A stretch of DNA of 64,000 nt from Isoetes taiwanensis (Eukaryota; Streptophyta; Lycopodiopsida; Isoetales; Isoetaceae). Position 1 is the first letter of the stretch; every line of letters starts with the position of its first letter. A program made the position numbers and the translations under genes. The notes under the pieces are model-generated. The model was given only the letters and a program-made list of their open reading frames with translations. It was not told where the DNA came from and made no database searches. Of this stretch, positions 50,951-62,272 are shown piece by piece. The stretch is from NCBI GenBank assembly GCA_021234155.1, contig JAJEKV010000034.1:3649491-3713490 (forward strand). The letters run 5' to 3'.

Positions 50951-51640
50951 CTGTATTCTTCGAGGGCTTGATTGTATGCCTTTTAGCAGACATGTTTTGC
51001 AATATAAAGCTACAATATTCAGAAGAGGCATGCTCTCTCAGCATTTTCTCTAGCAGGCTGCTTGCTAGCCGCATGGAGCAATGTTGGTCGTTAATGGGGA
51101 CTTGGGACCATTGACGCTTGCTCAAGGTCTGCTAAAGTCACGGCTCTGTGCTGTTAAGTCTCTTTCCTTATTTTGATTGACCATTGGTTCCTATCAAATA
51201 CTGTATGCAAGTTTAAAGGAAATATAACAAATTCTATATATTTTGAGTGCAATGCCTAGTGAGTAACTAAGTTTTTGACTTTGTTGGTGTGTGCTGAGGC
51301 GCGTAAATTGAATGGGCACAACATGGCTATGGTGCTGCTATCTGCCTTCTCTCTGCTGTCCTGGGCTAGCAAGTCTGCTATGAGCTTTTTGCAATGGTTT
51401 TTCTGGTCATTCTGCAAGCGTAGCTTGCTAGAATTGAGCTGGGAGGTAATCTCATGTGCAGCATGTTATTTTGAGATATGACTGTTGGTTCTGAGATCTT
51501 CAGGCCTTACAGGCTTTCATCCAGTAAAGTTCTTCTTCTTTCTGTGGTCTTTTACTTACCTATAATTTGGCGTTCGCTCTGGACGGTAGGAGTGTTTTTG
51601 TCATAAGGTATATGAGCAAAAGTTGTACTTTTAAGATGTA

Positions 51641-51646
51641 AATAAA
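51641..51646 (+). terminator. Candidate poly(A) signal of the RSZ22-like gene
   Basis: AATAAA about 690 bp after the stop codon, followed by a T-rich tract. It is the first perfect match in a plausible 3' UTR; plant poly(A) signals are loose, so the true site may differ. Confidence 0.4.
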
Positions 51647-51699
51647 ACATGCTTTTTGTTCAACGTACATAGATTGTGGAACTTTTGTAATCTTGTGTA

Positions 51700-53365
51700 C
51701 ATACAGAAGAATATGTTATGAGGTTATGGTCTGAACTTCAATTCCTAGCATGAGATATCATGGACAGATCCTTAAAAATGCGTGGAGCACCATAAAAGCA
51801 TTACCATAATCATGATCTTGAGATATTCATGATTTGCACCCGTTGATACCATCAGGTTTTAATGCCCAAAAATCTGTAACAAAAAAGTCAAATCTGTCCA
51901 TTTGTATCTTTTTTCTTTCTTATTGGCTCGGCAAGAGCCATTCCTGTTTTGGAAATGGGTAACCGGCGTTTCTTGCATTGGATGGTAACTTCTTGCCATA
52001 ATATTCTGCATCCGTTCAACTTGCTGTGAGCATGGAATTTTTTCATTTTTAACAGGTGACGCTTTCTCATTTTAGTTTCCCATTGATTAGCTGCTTTAAA
52101 TGACTGAAATTTTTTATTTTTGACCTATTAATTCATTTTAACTGTGTATGTCATCAAATATTTTTTGCAGGATTATAATAGGAACTAAGAAATTTATAAA
52201 CGCGTTTCATTTTCAACTATTTGGTGTCGTGATAATTTTTGGGAAATTTAGAAGATGCCTTTATTTGAATGTTTTGGTATTTTGAAGAATTATCAAAATA
52301 CCCCAAAATTGCCGTGATGGAAGAAAGACTATTGACCAATGCAATAAGGTTGCCAAATTATCTTCGAGTAAGATTTTGCAATGGTTTAGCGAGAAAAGGG
52401 GGATGTGGTTTCGGTTTTTTTTTTGTGTGTGTTTGAAAACTAATGGTTAGAAATAGAACTTGGTTCCCTGCATAAGGATGGCCGAAAGCATGCCGGTGGT
52501 GGCCAAATCGCTTTCCATGTGGATTGAGCTTGCTTTTTTTTTGAAGACACCAAATGATTTGATGAGAAGCCTTGGAGGTTTCAATGAGTAGGGCATGATC
52601 TATTTCCATACTCATGTAGGGCTTAGACATGGCTATGCTTTTGTTTATGTACGAGTTTGTATGTACACAGCCCATTCTCGAGGTTTGTTTGTAAAGCTAC
52701 TTTATGAATCTAGAAGTTTGAAGTCACCCCATTTTCGCTTTTGCACCTCCGCTTAACGACCCTCCTCATATAAACCGGCCTGGTGGTGAATACTTAAGAG
52801 ATCCTCTATTATAAACCGCCCAATGTGGTGAATACTTAAGATCGAAGCCTCCGCAACAACCTCTTTAAGTTTCAATGGGATTGTTTAAATGGGCTTTGTG
52901 TAGGGCGAAATTTTAGTGCCCAATTCTCCATATGGTTTGCCGCACCATGTTCGGGCCGCCAGAATTGAAGCTTTTATTCACGTTAAGAGTGTGAGACGTA
53001 GTAGGAGATGGTGCTCCCATTTTGCATGAAATGGTTTAAGAAGCTCCTCTTTAAAGCTTCTTCTTGAGGCTTTTTGTGAAGGTTGTTTATGAATGTAGAA
53101 TGTTGAAGCTTGTGCATGTATTCCGCCGCCGACGCGCCATTTTCTTTCTTACCAAACCGTTTATAGATGCCATCTGATCTGATCTATTGCAAAGCAGCCT
53201 AGTTTTGTGGTTGACCGCTATTTCTTGTGTCAATGCAATGGTGTTCTATTTATTAATCATGTGTATGCACTTGTGTAATCGGGACGTATGTATATGCGCG
53301 CATGATTATGTGTATGGGGAAGCACCTTAACTTATACACGGTCTAAAATGAAAATTCCACACCCC
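51700..53365. other. Stretch with no recognisable gene
   Basis: No frame with homology. TGGTGAATACTTAAGA occurs twice near 52785 and 52835, as part of a 45-50-bp imperfect repeat (ATAAACCGSCC...TGGTGAATACTTAAGA). Confidence 0.4.
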
Positions 53366-53367
53366 TT

Positions 53368-53395
53368 TATTTAGCATATTCAGAGAATTGTGCTT
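53368..53395. repeat. 28-bp direct repeat, left copy (possible LINE flank)
   Basis: TATTTAGCATATTCAGAGAA plus TTGTGCTT. It matches 61746-61773 at 27 of 28 positions. The two copies bracket the long LINE region and may be a target-site duplication or parts of a flanking repeat. Confidence 0.6.
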
Positions 53396-53545
53396 TGGGA
53401 GTGAACAATGAGGAGTGCGGGGCTTTAATGTGGGCGCTTATCCGCCGCCAGCCTCCACCTAAAGGCTTTTTGAGATACAAACCCCAAAATAAGCTCGGCC
53501 AAGCCCCTTCTCCCTAATAAGGGGACAGGATTGATCGCTGTCATC

Positions 53546-53625
53546 GTCCCTTGTAGAAGGGGACACCGATCCGCCCCTTTCAATGTACTAGATTTTGTTT
53601 TTTTTGTCCCCCTCTTGAAGGGGAC
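53546..53625. repeat. Paired GTCCC...GGGGAC hairpins
   Basis: GTCCCTTGTAGAAGGGGAC (53546-53564) and a similar stem-loop at 53606-53625 with CCTCTTGAA in the loop lie 60 bp apart. A third half-site, GGGGACAGGATTGATCGCTG, precedes them. They may belong to the 5' region of the LINE. Confidence 0.6.
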
Positions 53626-55875
53626 ACTACACTGATCTGGGTTTGCAAGGGAGGGTTGAATGGCAAGAATAGACCCCTTTGACCAAGACTTTTTCATGAT
53701 TACTTAGATATGGAAGGATTACGCCTCTTACAAGAAGCAAAGAGCTACATTATAAAGGCCCTCAATCGCTGGCCTTTCTCGTATCCAAATCATGCAATCA
53801 TCTCTTTTCCCATTCAATCGCTAGCTCGCCTCTTCTTATTACAAGAAGCGCCTCTGCTTCCGCCGTGATTGCTTTTTCTCCGCATGCGCCTCATCCGCTT
53901 CTTTTCGTGATAAAAGCCTCAATGTTCCGTGGCTTAATGGGGTTACCACGCTTTTAGCTCTTGTTCCGCCTCGGGCCAACACCTCCAACCTTTGTCCAAC
54001 ACCGCTATTCCATCTTCAAGCTCTCCTCGCGGTCGATTTAACCAAATACTTTGTGATTTTATAGTTTGGATCAAATCTGTGGCTGGGCTGGAGGGATCTC
54101 CCTGGGATCTCTGGCATTCCTTGTGGACTTAATCAAGATTCCTTTATATTTTCTTCATTGGAGAGCAACCGTCCTACTAGCAACACCCTAGCATCTTCTC
54201 GCTGAGTTAAAAAATCGCCATCTCGATCGGACGACGCCCCAAAGGCAAAGTTCTACATATACTGAGATCAACTCACCGATTTCGCCACTTTGGAGCTATA
54301 CAGAGTCTAATGTGGTTCTCATGGAGTATTTATCGCTTCCTATCCGATTCCGGCCAAAATCTCGTTAAGCCGCCTTCTCGTGAGTCTCCCCAAACCGTTT
54401 CATCTTCTTCGTTGTCTCACCGTGGCTCGCTACCCTCGCAACCTCTAATCATTGTCGATCCGGCTTCTTAGTTAATAACTTTATTTGGTGGGATTTGTCC
54501 AAGGCCCCGCTTGATCGCCTTTTGGGCTTCATCGACAATGTATTTCTTTTCCGACCAGCTTTAATCCGCATTGTGGGCTTGCTATCGGGGGACCCATTTC
54601 TGCATCGTATGGAAAGTGAGACAACTCGCTTTGAGATCAAAGTGTTGAGCCAACCCAACGTCCTTGTTACTCGACTTGGCAAGCCACTTCACCGGCTTGA
54701 GTTTTATGGATAAAGCTCTATCTCTATCCGGGGATATGGAGGCTAATGTTTCCCTTTCACTTCATATCCTCAGGTGGCTTAATAGATTCGCCACCTTGAT
54801 AACCTTGGTCTTATTGCCAAGGTTATCGAGGTAATCCGGCTCTTCAAGAAATTAAGAAAACTCGAGCTGGGCATCTCGAGGCCGAAGTTTGGCCGATACA
54901 TACCCTCTTGGCAATCTTTTTATTTTCTCGCCACCTTCCCGAAAGTGAAAGGGAAGCAGATCTCATTTTCAAGAAGGGAGTCATCACATGTCTTCACTGG
55001 CAGATCCTATTCCAAATGATGGAGATCAAATTTAATGCCAAGAGCCCGCATGCCCTTTTTTCTTCCCAACTGGGTCGGCACTTTCTAACCTTAGTTCGAA
55101 AGTTTTGGACCCAGAAGGCCTTCAAAATCATTTCATCCCGGCTTCTAGGCGAAGTTTGTTTGCATGGGTGGCCTCCCAATGAGCCCCCCTAAGATTTGTA
55201 TTTCAACATCTTTAATCCGCTTCCTCAAGCCTTATATTTTCAAAGGTTTCAATAATGAGCTCATCGAGTTTAAACCGCAAGTTCTCTCGGCTTGCCTCGC
55301 CTCGCTTCCATGTGTGGCACCCTAGTGCATGCCGGGATGTATGCTTGCTCGCTATGGCCGAACCCGCTAGTGCAGGAAGAGAAAGGCAAGGTCATGGACG
55401 AAGAAGGTTTTGTTTTGGTCGTGAGCCCGCAAACAAGCCAAGAAGCAAAGGGTCCGAGTATCAAAGGCTGCTGCCGATGATCCTGCTGAAGATCCCAAGG
55501 CCATGTTCGCCGTAAAAACCGGTGCATCAGCCCTCTTATGCCGATAGGACCCCATATGATAAGAGAGCGCCCTCTTACTGGTCCCATCTCCCCTCGGCTT
55601 GGCCCTTCTTCCCTTGCAGATTAGACCATCCCCGGCAAGGATCTCGGGTTATGGATGCTGCCCCAAGAGCTACCGCGGTTCCCCAGCCCCTGCTCATCGG
55701 CCGCAGACACCACTCACTCCCCACCGCTTGCCCATTGATGCACACACCACTCACTCTCCCACCAAGTAGCCCCTCAGATCTGTTGGTGATGCTCCCCTCC
55801 CCTAAAACAACCGCTTTTTTCAGGGTCCAAATTTCCGCAAGTCCGGAGCATGAGGTCAGACTGGCAAGCTTTTTG

Positions 55876-56131
55876 ATGATAATAGAGCCTTTAAGCACCT
55901 TGGATGTGGTGGGAAGATCCCTCCTACTTGATGTAAGTTGTCGCCACTCTAGACCGGGCCGAGGATCGGATTGATAAGCCCGCAGCTTGATGCCGCTTGA
56001 TTAATGATAGTAGAGCCTCTAAGAACCCCTCGGGTCCGATGGAAAGATCCCTTCTACTTCCTGATATAGTTGCCGCTATCAAGATTTGATTGCTGCCAAT
56101 CGAGGATCGGATTGACAAGCCTCCGTGTGAG
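55876..56131. repeat. Two-copy tandem duplication, about 128 bp unit
   Basis: Units starting ATGATARTAGAGCCTYTAAG at 55876 and 56004 share GAAGATCCC or GAAAGATCCC, then CTACTT, a TTGYCGC segment and CGAGGATCGGATTGAYAAGC. Divergence is substantial. Confidence 0.75.
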
Positions 56132-57689
56132 GCCCTTCTAAAAAGATGAAAAAGATAATGGAAAGAAAGCATACAACCGCGGAATTTGAATCGCTATTGC
56201 AAAGGTATTTATGGATCACTCCATATATGACACCTCCAAGAAAAAGGGGATGACTTGGGTTGTTTGGGAAGCATTCAAGTTCGGCTAATCACTCTTGACA
56301 TTTAAACATCACAGGTTAGTCTTTTTCTTACAAATATTAGTCGCCTATAGTTTCTTGTTCACTATATTGTAATGTAAAAGGCAAATGTATCGTAAAAGCA
56401 AGTATTTTGGTTTGTACCAGATCCGGGATGTAGATTGAAGTCTAGATCTATGTACAAGGTTAAAAGATCGAGCCCATTTTCCAGTCAAATTTATTTTGTA
56501 TCCGAGAATGTTCCACATATCGGCACTTTAATGAAACTTTTATGATCAATAGTTTAATTCCCTGGTTACCAAAGCTCTGATTATGAATTTGTGGAAGGAA
56601 GTTAATGTTCTAGCTACTATCAATCCCAAGAACCCAAGACAAATAATAGTGATATGGGATTTGTTTGGCAACTCATTTGGTGCTATATTTGTGGTTTGAT
56701 TTGGTTAAATATTCCTCCTCAGACTTCATCTAAACAGGGATCGAGTTCAATGTTTCAAAATATATGGACAATCTTAGAGGGTCACCATGGAAGTTATTGA
56801 GGGGCCACTTTATACCATGAGGTCACAAATAATAAATGTAATAATGTACTATGTTAATGGGGTGTCACCATGGAAGTCGATGGGATTGTAGTATGTCATT
56901 GTACTAGCACATTTATCAATAGGAATAACAAACCCACCACTTGGGTTGTTATTATTTGACCCATTATTTTGGTTAAATCTACTTTGAACTCGAACACCGT
57001 GTTCTATGTACAACATTGGGCTAGCACTAATGGTAGCTAGGCTACCTTCACCCTTTCCAAGTTAGGAACATTTTGGTACATATGTTTAACTAAATGCTTT
57101 AACCAAGTGGGAATGGGGCTGGCATATGGGAATTTTGACCATTGGCAACAAGATTGGGTAAGGGGCCTTGTATGGCAGTTTTTGGGAGGGGAATGATTCC
57201 AAATAAAATGGCAATATGGGGTGATTATATGGGATATCATATGGGGTTCTATGTACAATAAGGACAAAGATGATTATTTGGACGTTAAATGGGGAGGGGA
57301 CTTCTACTACTTGGGCCCATCGTTTGCATCACATGGTCTAAATCCATTTTCGGGCTAGGGTGATGGGCCACATTCAAGTATGGTTGTAATAGCACACCTA
57401 AGGCGCCAAGTAGGGATAGAGGGCCACTTTAAGGCCAGCCTGGTGGGGGGACCCACGCTTTTGTATTTAAGATGATATTGGTGTATCTTTCCGTGGTTGG
57501 CCTCTCTGGAGATGGGGATCGATGCAAAAAGGAAAGGTCATAGATCCCCCGCCTTCACCGGACCTGGACCGATTGAGGCCATCGGGGAAATACACTCCCA
57601 TAGGTCATATTTACGCCGGTTCGTGGCCCATGTGCGAATGTTCTTAGGGTAAATGTAGACACCGCAACCTCGGCCGAAAAGATTATTAT

Positions 57690-60600
57690 ACTATACACTA
57701 TGAAAATTGTCTCCTGGAACCTCCGAGGTATTAAAGGCATCCCCGAATGTGGCAGAGTGTTTGCAGCCATACGCCCATGAAGGCGTATGTTATTCTCCTA
57801 CAAGAGCATAGACTCCGACTTCAAGCAAGTTCTATAGGTAAATGGGTAGGTGGCAACTACTCCTCCTTTAGTTGTGCAGGAACTAAAGGTGGCACCGCAT
57901 CCTCCTGGAGAGGCCTTGTTCAAAAGTCCTACTATGTCACCGGGATGGTCGATGGCGTGGTGACCTTTGAATCTAATGAGAGTCAATGGGGGTCATCAAT
58001 ATATACAAATAAGCCCCGCAGAAAAAGGGCCGCTATGTGGAAAGAAATTGAAAGTCGGATAGGTCATCAAGGGATGTCACCTAAAATTGATTTTTAGGGG
58101 AGATCCAACATGACCGAAGTGTGGGACCAAAAATTGGGTTGCATAGAAATCTATCGTGAGAAGAGGATACCTCTTGGAACTCATTGCTTGATAGTGTGGG
58201 ATTTAACTTGATTCCACCTTCCAATGCTACCTTCTCATGGTCTAATAAGCAGACGCCAAGATCGAGTATATTGCCTTATTAGATGATTTTATATGGCTAA
58301 TAAAACATCATGCTTCATGGATAAATGCTATGTGAGGGGAGCTTGCCTCTCCCACTGGACATGTTCCCCAAAGCCTATTTCTGAAAAATATGCCTACCAT
58401 CGGGCAAGCGGGAAATATCCCTTTCAAATTCAATACCTTGTGGGCTAGGAAAGGAGGCATTTTGCAAGCCTTTTAGGGTATTTATATCCTCCTCTAATGA
58501 TCCTAATCTTCTAAGCATGAAAGCCCTGGTTGAGAAGCTCAAAGCAATGAAGACCTCGTTAAAGTGGGGGAAGAGCAGAGCCATGGAGTTCAAAAAGGAA
58601 AGATGGATATATACAATCAGCCTGAGAATAGTTAAGCAGACTTATTATCCGATCCACACAACATTGCTAAACGAACACCGAGGCAGAGTTGGAGGGGAAA
58701 GCAAAGGCAATTGAGGAGGAGGAGGCTAGAGGGGCAGCTGTCACCAAAACTAAGTGGTATGCCTAACTTGACCATGAGAACTCCAAGTGTTTTTAGAATG
58801 GTCGGTGCTAGGTTAGCCGATAATAGTATCTCATCGATTAAGGATGGCAATTCAAATGTATTGAGGAACCGCAGGAGATCGATCATTTATTAGGGAAAGC
58901 TTTGAGAATCAATTTAAGGAAGATCCTATACCTTCCTCTTTACCATGCTCGATGGCATTCTCGCTAACTAAAGTGGATTGGGGGAAGGTTACCCGTGAAG
59001 AAAATCGCAGCTTTTACTACGTGAACATAGAGGGGGGATGAGATCTACAAGACCTTATGCTCCCTTGCAGCGTGGGAAATCTCCCGCACAAATGGTTTTC
59101 CTCCGCACTTTTGCCCTAATTTGGGATGTGCTTGGACCGACTTCATCGAAGCTGTTTGTGGAGCATGGTTGTCATGCTCCCTACACCTACTACTAGCAGC
59201 CAGTGGTTTATCACTCCTTGTTCTAAGGTTCCAAGACCTCAAAGCCTTGGGGAATGGAGGCCATTGCACTCACCAATGTCATCTATAAAGTAATCATGAA
59301 GGCTATTGCTAACCGCTTTGAAACCAATTTTGAATGTGGTCATCAAGGTATGAGTAATCAGCTTTGCCAAAGTATACATATTATTGATAACTACCTTTGT
59401 GCTCGTGGAAGGTCTCCATTGGTGCCGGTGCCTCCAAACAAAATTGTGTAATGATTAAGATGGACTTTAGAAAGGCATATGATTCTTTAGATGGGGAAGG
59501 GGTTGCGCTCACCATGTTCCATATGGGTTTTGAGCTCCACTTTATTCGCTTGGCCTGCGGATGAATAACTAGCATCCGCGCCTACGGTCCCGGGTTAATG
59601 GACAACCATCCGGGTTAAACTCAAGAAGGGGATTAGGACAGGCTGCCTCACACTCCTTACTTATTCCTCATCATGGCCAACCTTGACAAGAATGGTTCAG
59701 CTTAAAGGTGTTAGAGGGGGATCTCGAAGGGCTTACCTTTCCGGGGTGCAGAGAAGTTAACAATTATGCAATATGCATGACACCTTCATGTTCCTCGCGA
59801 TATGATGACAACAGTTTCCACTCATTTCGAGAGATTCTGACGTCCTTTGAGGTTATATCCGAATTGGCCTTTAATGCAAATAAGTGTGTAGTTCTCCCGG
59901 CTTCGATAGTCCCATTGATCCTCGGGCCTGGTCCGCCTTCCTGTGGGCAAAATTGAGAATCGCTTTGGGTCTTCCCTCGCTTTCTCGACAACCCTTCAAA
60001 GGCCTCCCGGCCCCATATTGATAAAACTCGAAAGAAGGTAGGTTTATGTCCATTAAAGACCTTTGGCAACATCCTGGTCGGGTGACAGCTTGCTAATGCA
60101 AGGCTAGCCCTCATATCTATTACATTTCATCATGATTGCCCGTAAAGGGGCTTTACAATCAAAATGCAAACTATCATCGTGGAAATTCATCCGGGGTGGC
60201 ATGGCTAAGGTGGCCCGGAGGAACTGCAGGTTCTGACAAAAGGGATTTGGGGATTGGGCTGCAAAGACCCTTTCATACTGTGTACGCCTTGGCAAAATTT
60301 TTAAATTTGTTTGAGAGTACTACAAGGAGTCATCTACTTTATCACCGGCTTTTGAAATTTGTATCCTATTGGTTGAAGCAAGGTAAGCTATCGGGAAAAA
60401 GCCACCTCCCTGCAGATGAATTGGGGTTTTATTTTAGCTTCAAAGTAGCCCTGCACGCCCTCAGAATGAGAAAGATTCCTCCAAGCGTACCGACGGGCAA
60501 ACATCTTTTTGCCCCTATAAATCCTCTAGGAAGCGTGTGGGTTTACTATTCCTGAATACCGTGGTATGGGGAGGAGGGTCTTCCTCCGCCCCTCACCCCA

Positions 60601-61688
60601 GCATCTTCATTAAGTGGAAGGGCCGTGAATCACTAGGGTTGCAAAGATCTCGGTGGATGAATGGGAGATGGGTCCTGTTGGACTACATTCAAGAGTAAAA
60701 CTAACCCAGCGGTGACCGTGAAGGGTGCTACGAGATATCTTAGGCAAAAGTCACCAACCTATCTCGAACAAGGGGACCTTGTGAGGAATGGCGGGTTATG
60801 GACATGCACAAGATAATGTGGCTAGAATTCATCGAGGACTATGTGTAGATACTCCTTTGATAGCTGAGGTAAGGCTTGGGGTGAGCAATGGGTTGCCAAA
60901 GCCGCTTTTAGCCAACTCCCCGAAGTCTCTTTGTTCAAGAAAATACAATTCTTCAGTGGACAGCTTTGCAAGGAGGGTTTAGTACAAAGGAAGTTTATTC
61001 AATAAGGGTATTCTCGACAATGATAGGTGTCCACTCTGCTGCCATACCACCTTAATCTACTGAACACCTTTTCCTCTCGCCTTCGTGATTGCGTAGTTCG
61101 CAATCGGTGTTTGCTCCCCATCATTGATTGATGATACAATTATCCGGGAGATGGCCAGATTTATCAATTTCACTGATAGGTGCGTATCGGCTTCCCTTTT
61201 TAGTGAATATTGCGACATGGGTCATTTGAAGCACCGATGTGATGTGGCACTTAGTGGCAAAGGATTCCATATTGAAGCTAAAGAACTCTTTCAACTCGTA
61301 AGTAGCAATCGATGGCGCTATCACATCACAGAAGCATGGTATTACAACAAGGGTCTTGATGACTTGATCCTTCCGGCTCCTACTTCTATTTTAAGTGTCA
61401 TCGGCTGATAATGAAGCAAGGAATGACAAAGGCATCGTGACTCCTGGACTATTCAGGATTTGAGAATGTTATGAGGACCCAAGAGGGAATCCAGCGCTTC
61501 CCTCTATAGTACCTGCTTTATGGTGAAGATGGGCTTTAATCTCCGCATAGTACCCCTAAAGTAGGGAAGACGAAGATGCTCTTCAGAGTACACATGCGGT
61601 TCCCGTCCCCACAACATCCGAGGGTCTCACTAAAAATACACCGCTTATTTTAATATATATATCTAATCTTACCTCCAAAAAAAAAAAA
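57690..61688 (+). mobile_element. LINE ORF2 (endonuclease, reverse transcriptase) with poly(A) tail, decayed
   Basis: 57701 onward encodes MKIVSWNLRGIKG, the start of the plant LINE AP-like endonuclease, continued by LLQEHRL and a frame with KWVGGNYSSFSCAGTKGG. Around 59254-59390 the RT begins, with IALTNVIYKVIMKAIANRF. KMDFRKAYDSLDGEGV (near 59458) carries the first catalytic Asp region, and KKGIRTGCL the next motif. The YADD box near 59765 is disrupted. A frame at 60136-60555 with DLGIGLQ and downstream Cys residues near 61030 covers the C-terminal part. An A tract at 61677-61688 ends it. Stops and frameshifts are frequent, so it is inactive. Domain order is right for one L1-type element, unlike the short LINE relics elsewhere in the window. 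Confidence 0.75.
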
Positions 61689-61745
61689 CAAAATAAGGAG
61701 TGCGTAATAATTGCCTTGTGATAACTCACAAGTGAGGTGATTCTA

Positions 61746-61773
61746 TATTTAGCATATTCATAGAATTGTGCTT
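61746..61773. repeat. 28-bp direct repeat, right copy (possible LINE flank)
   Basis: 27/28 match to 53368-53395, located 58 bp after the LINE poly(A). Around it, AATAAGGAGTGCGTAATAAT (61694) and AATAAGGAGTGCAATAATTG (61829) form another pair, so the flank is itself duplicated. Confidence 0.6.
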
Positions 61774-62272
61774 GATCCAATGATCCAAAAACAATAAGGA
61801 GTATAAAGAGGAACAATAAGGAGTGCAATAATTGCCTCATGGAAGTGAGTGTGATTCCTAGGATGATTCTTTGGCATAATACTTTAAGACTCCTCTCTAT
61901 AATTACTTACACGTTAGCTATTTTGTGCTAACACTCTATTGTAATTTTTCGACATCGCTGCATAGGTACGAAAATTTTGTTGGCTATGATGCCCTTCGTA
62001 ATAATGCGTTCCCATATCTCTACTCTCTTTCACAATCTTCTTGCACGACAATTGATGAACGCCACTGAAAAAGGCCGAAAAAATTTGGGGTCTTATCTTG
62101 CACCGCTTCATCGCCAGATAGAAGAGGGAAAAACTGGCAACGCCTTACAGCCATTGGGGCCGACTACTCATGGGCAATGCTCAGAGTAGGTGACGATCGC
62201 GGATTACATTCTAAAAAAAAAAACTAGTACTTTTTCTATTCTCCTCGAGGATTCATGAGGCATACAGGCTCG

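Larger units (their letters stand above)
53396..57689 (+). mobile_element. Possible 5' region and ORF1 of the long LINE, decayed
   Basis: Lies between the left 28-bp direct repeat and the endonuclease start. A plus frame near 55370-55480 encodes KVMDEEGFVLV and then, after a shift, a basic SRKQAKKQRVRVSKAA tail, as at the C-terminus of many gag/ORF1-like proteins. Frames upstream (54.5-55.2 kb) are protein-like but scrambled. Assignment to the same LINE is inferred from position and flanks. Host sequence or another element could occupy 56.2-57.4 kb. Confidence 0.35.

Noticed and set aside
55270-55974. Several overlapping 105-150-codon frames on both strands
   Set aside because: GC-rich repeat DNA with frames open in many phases; only a short DEEGFVLV-like segment looked protein-like, and it was folded into the LINE 5' region.
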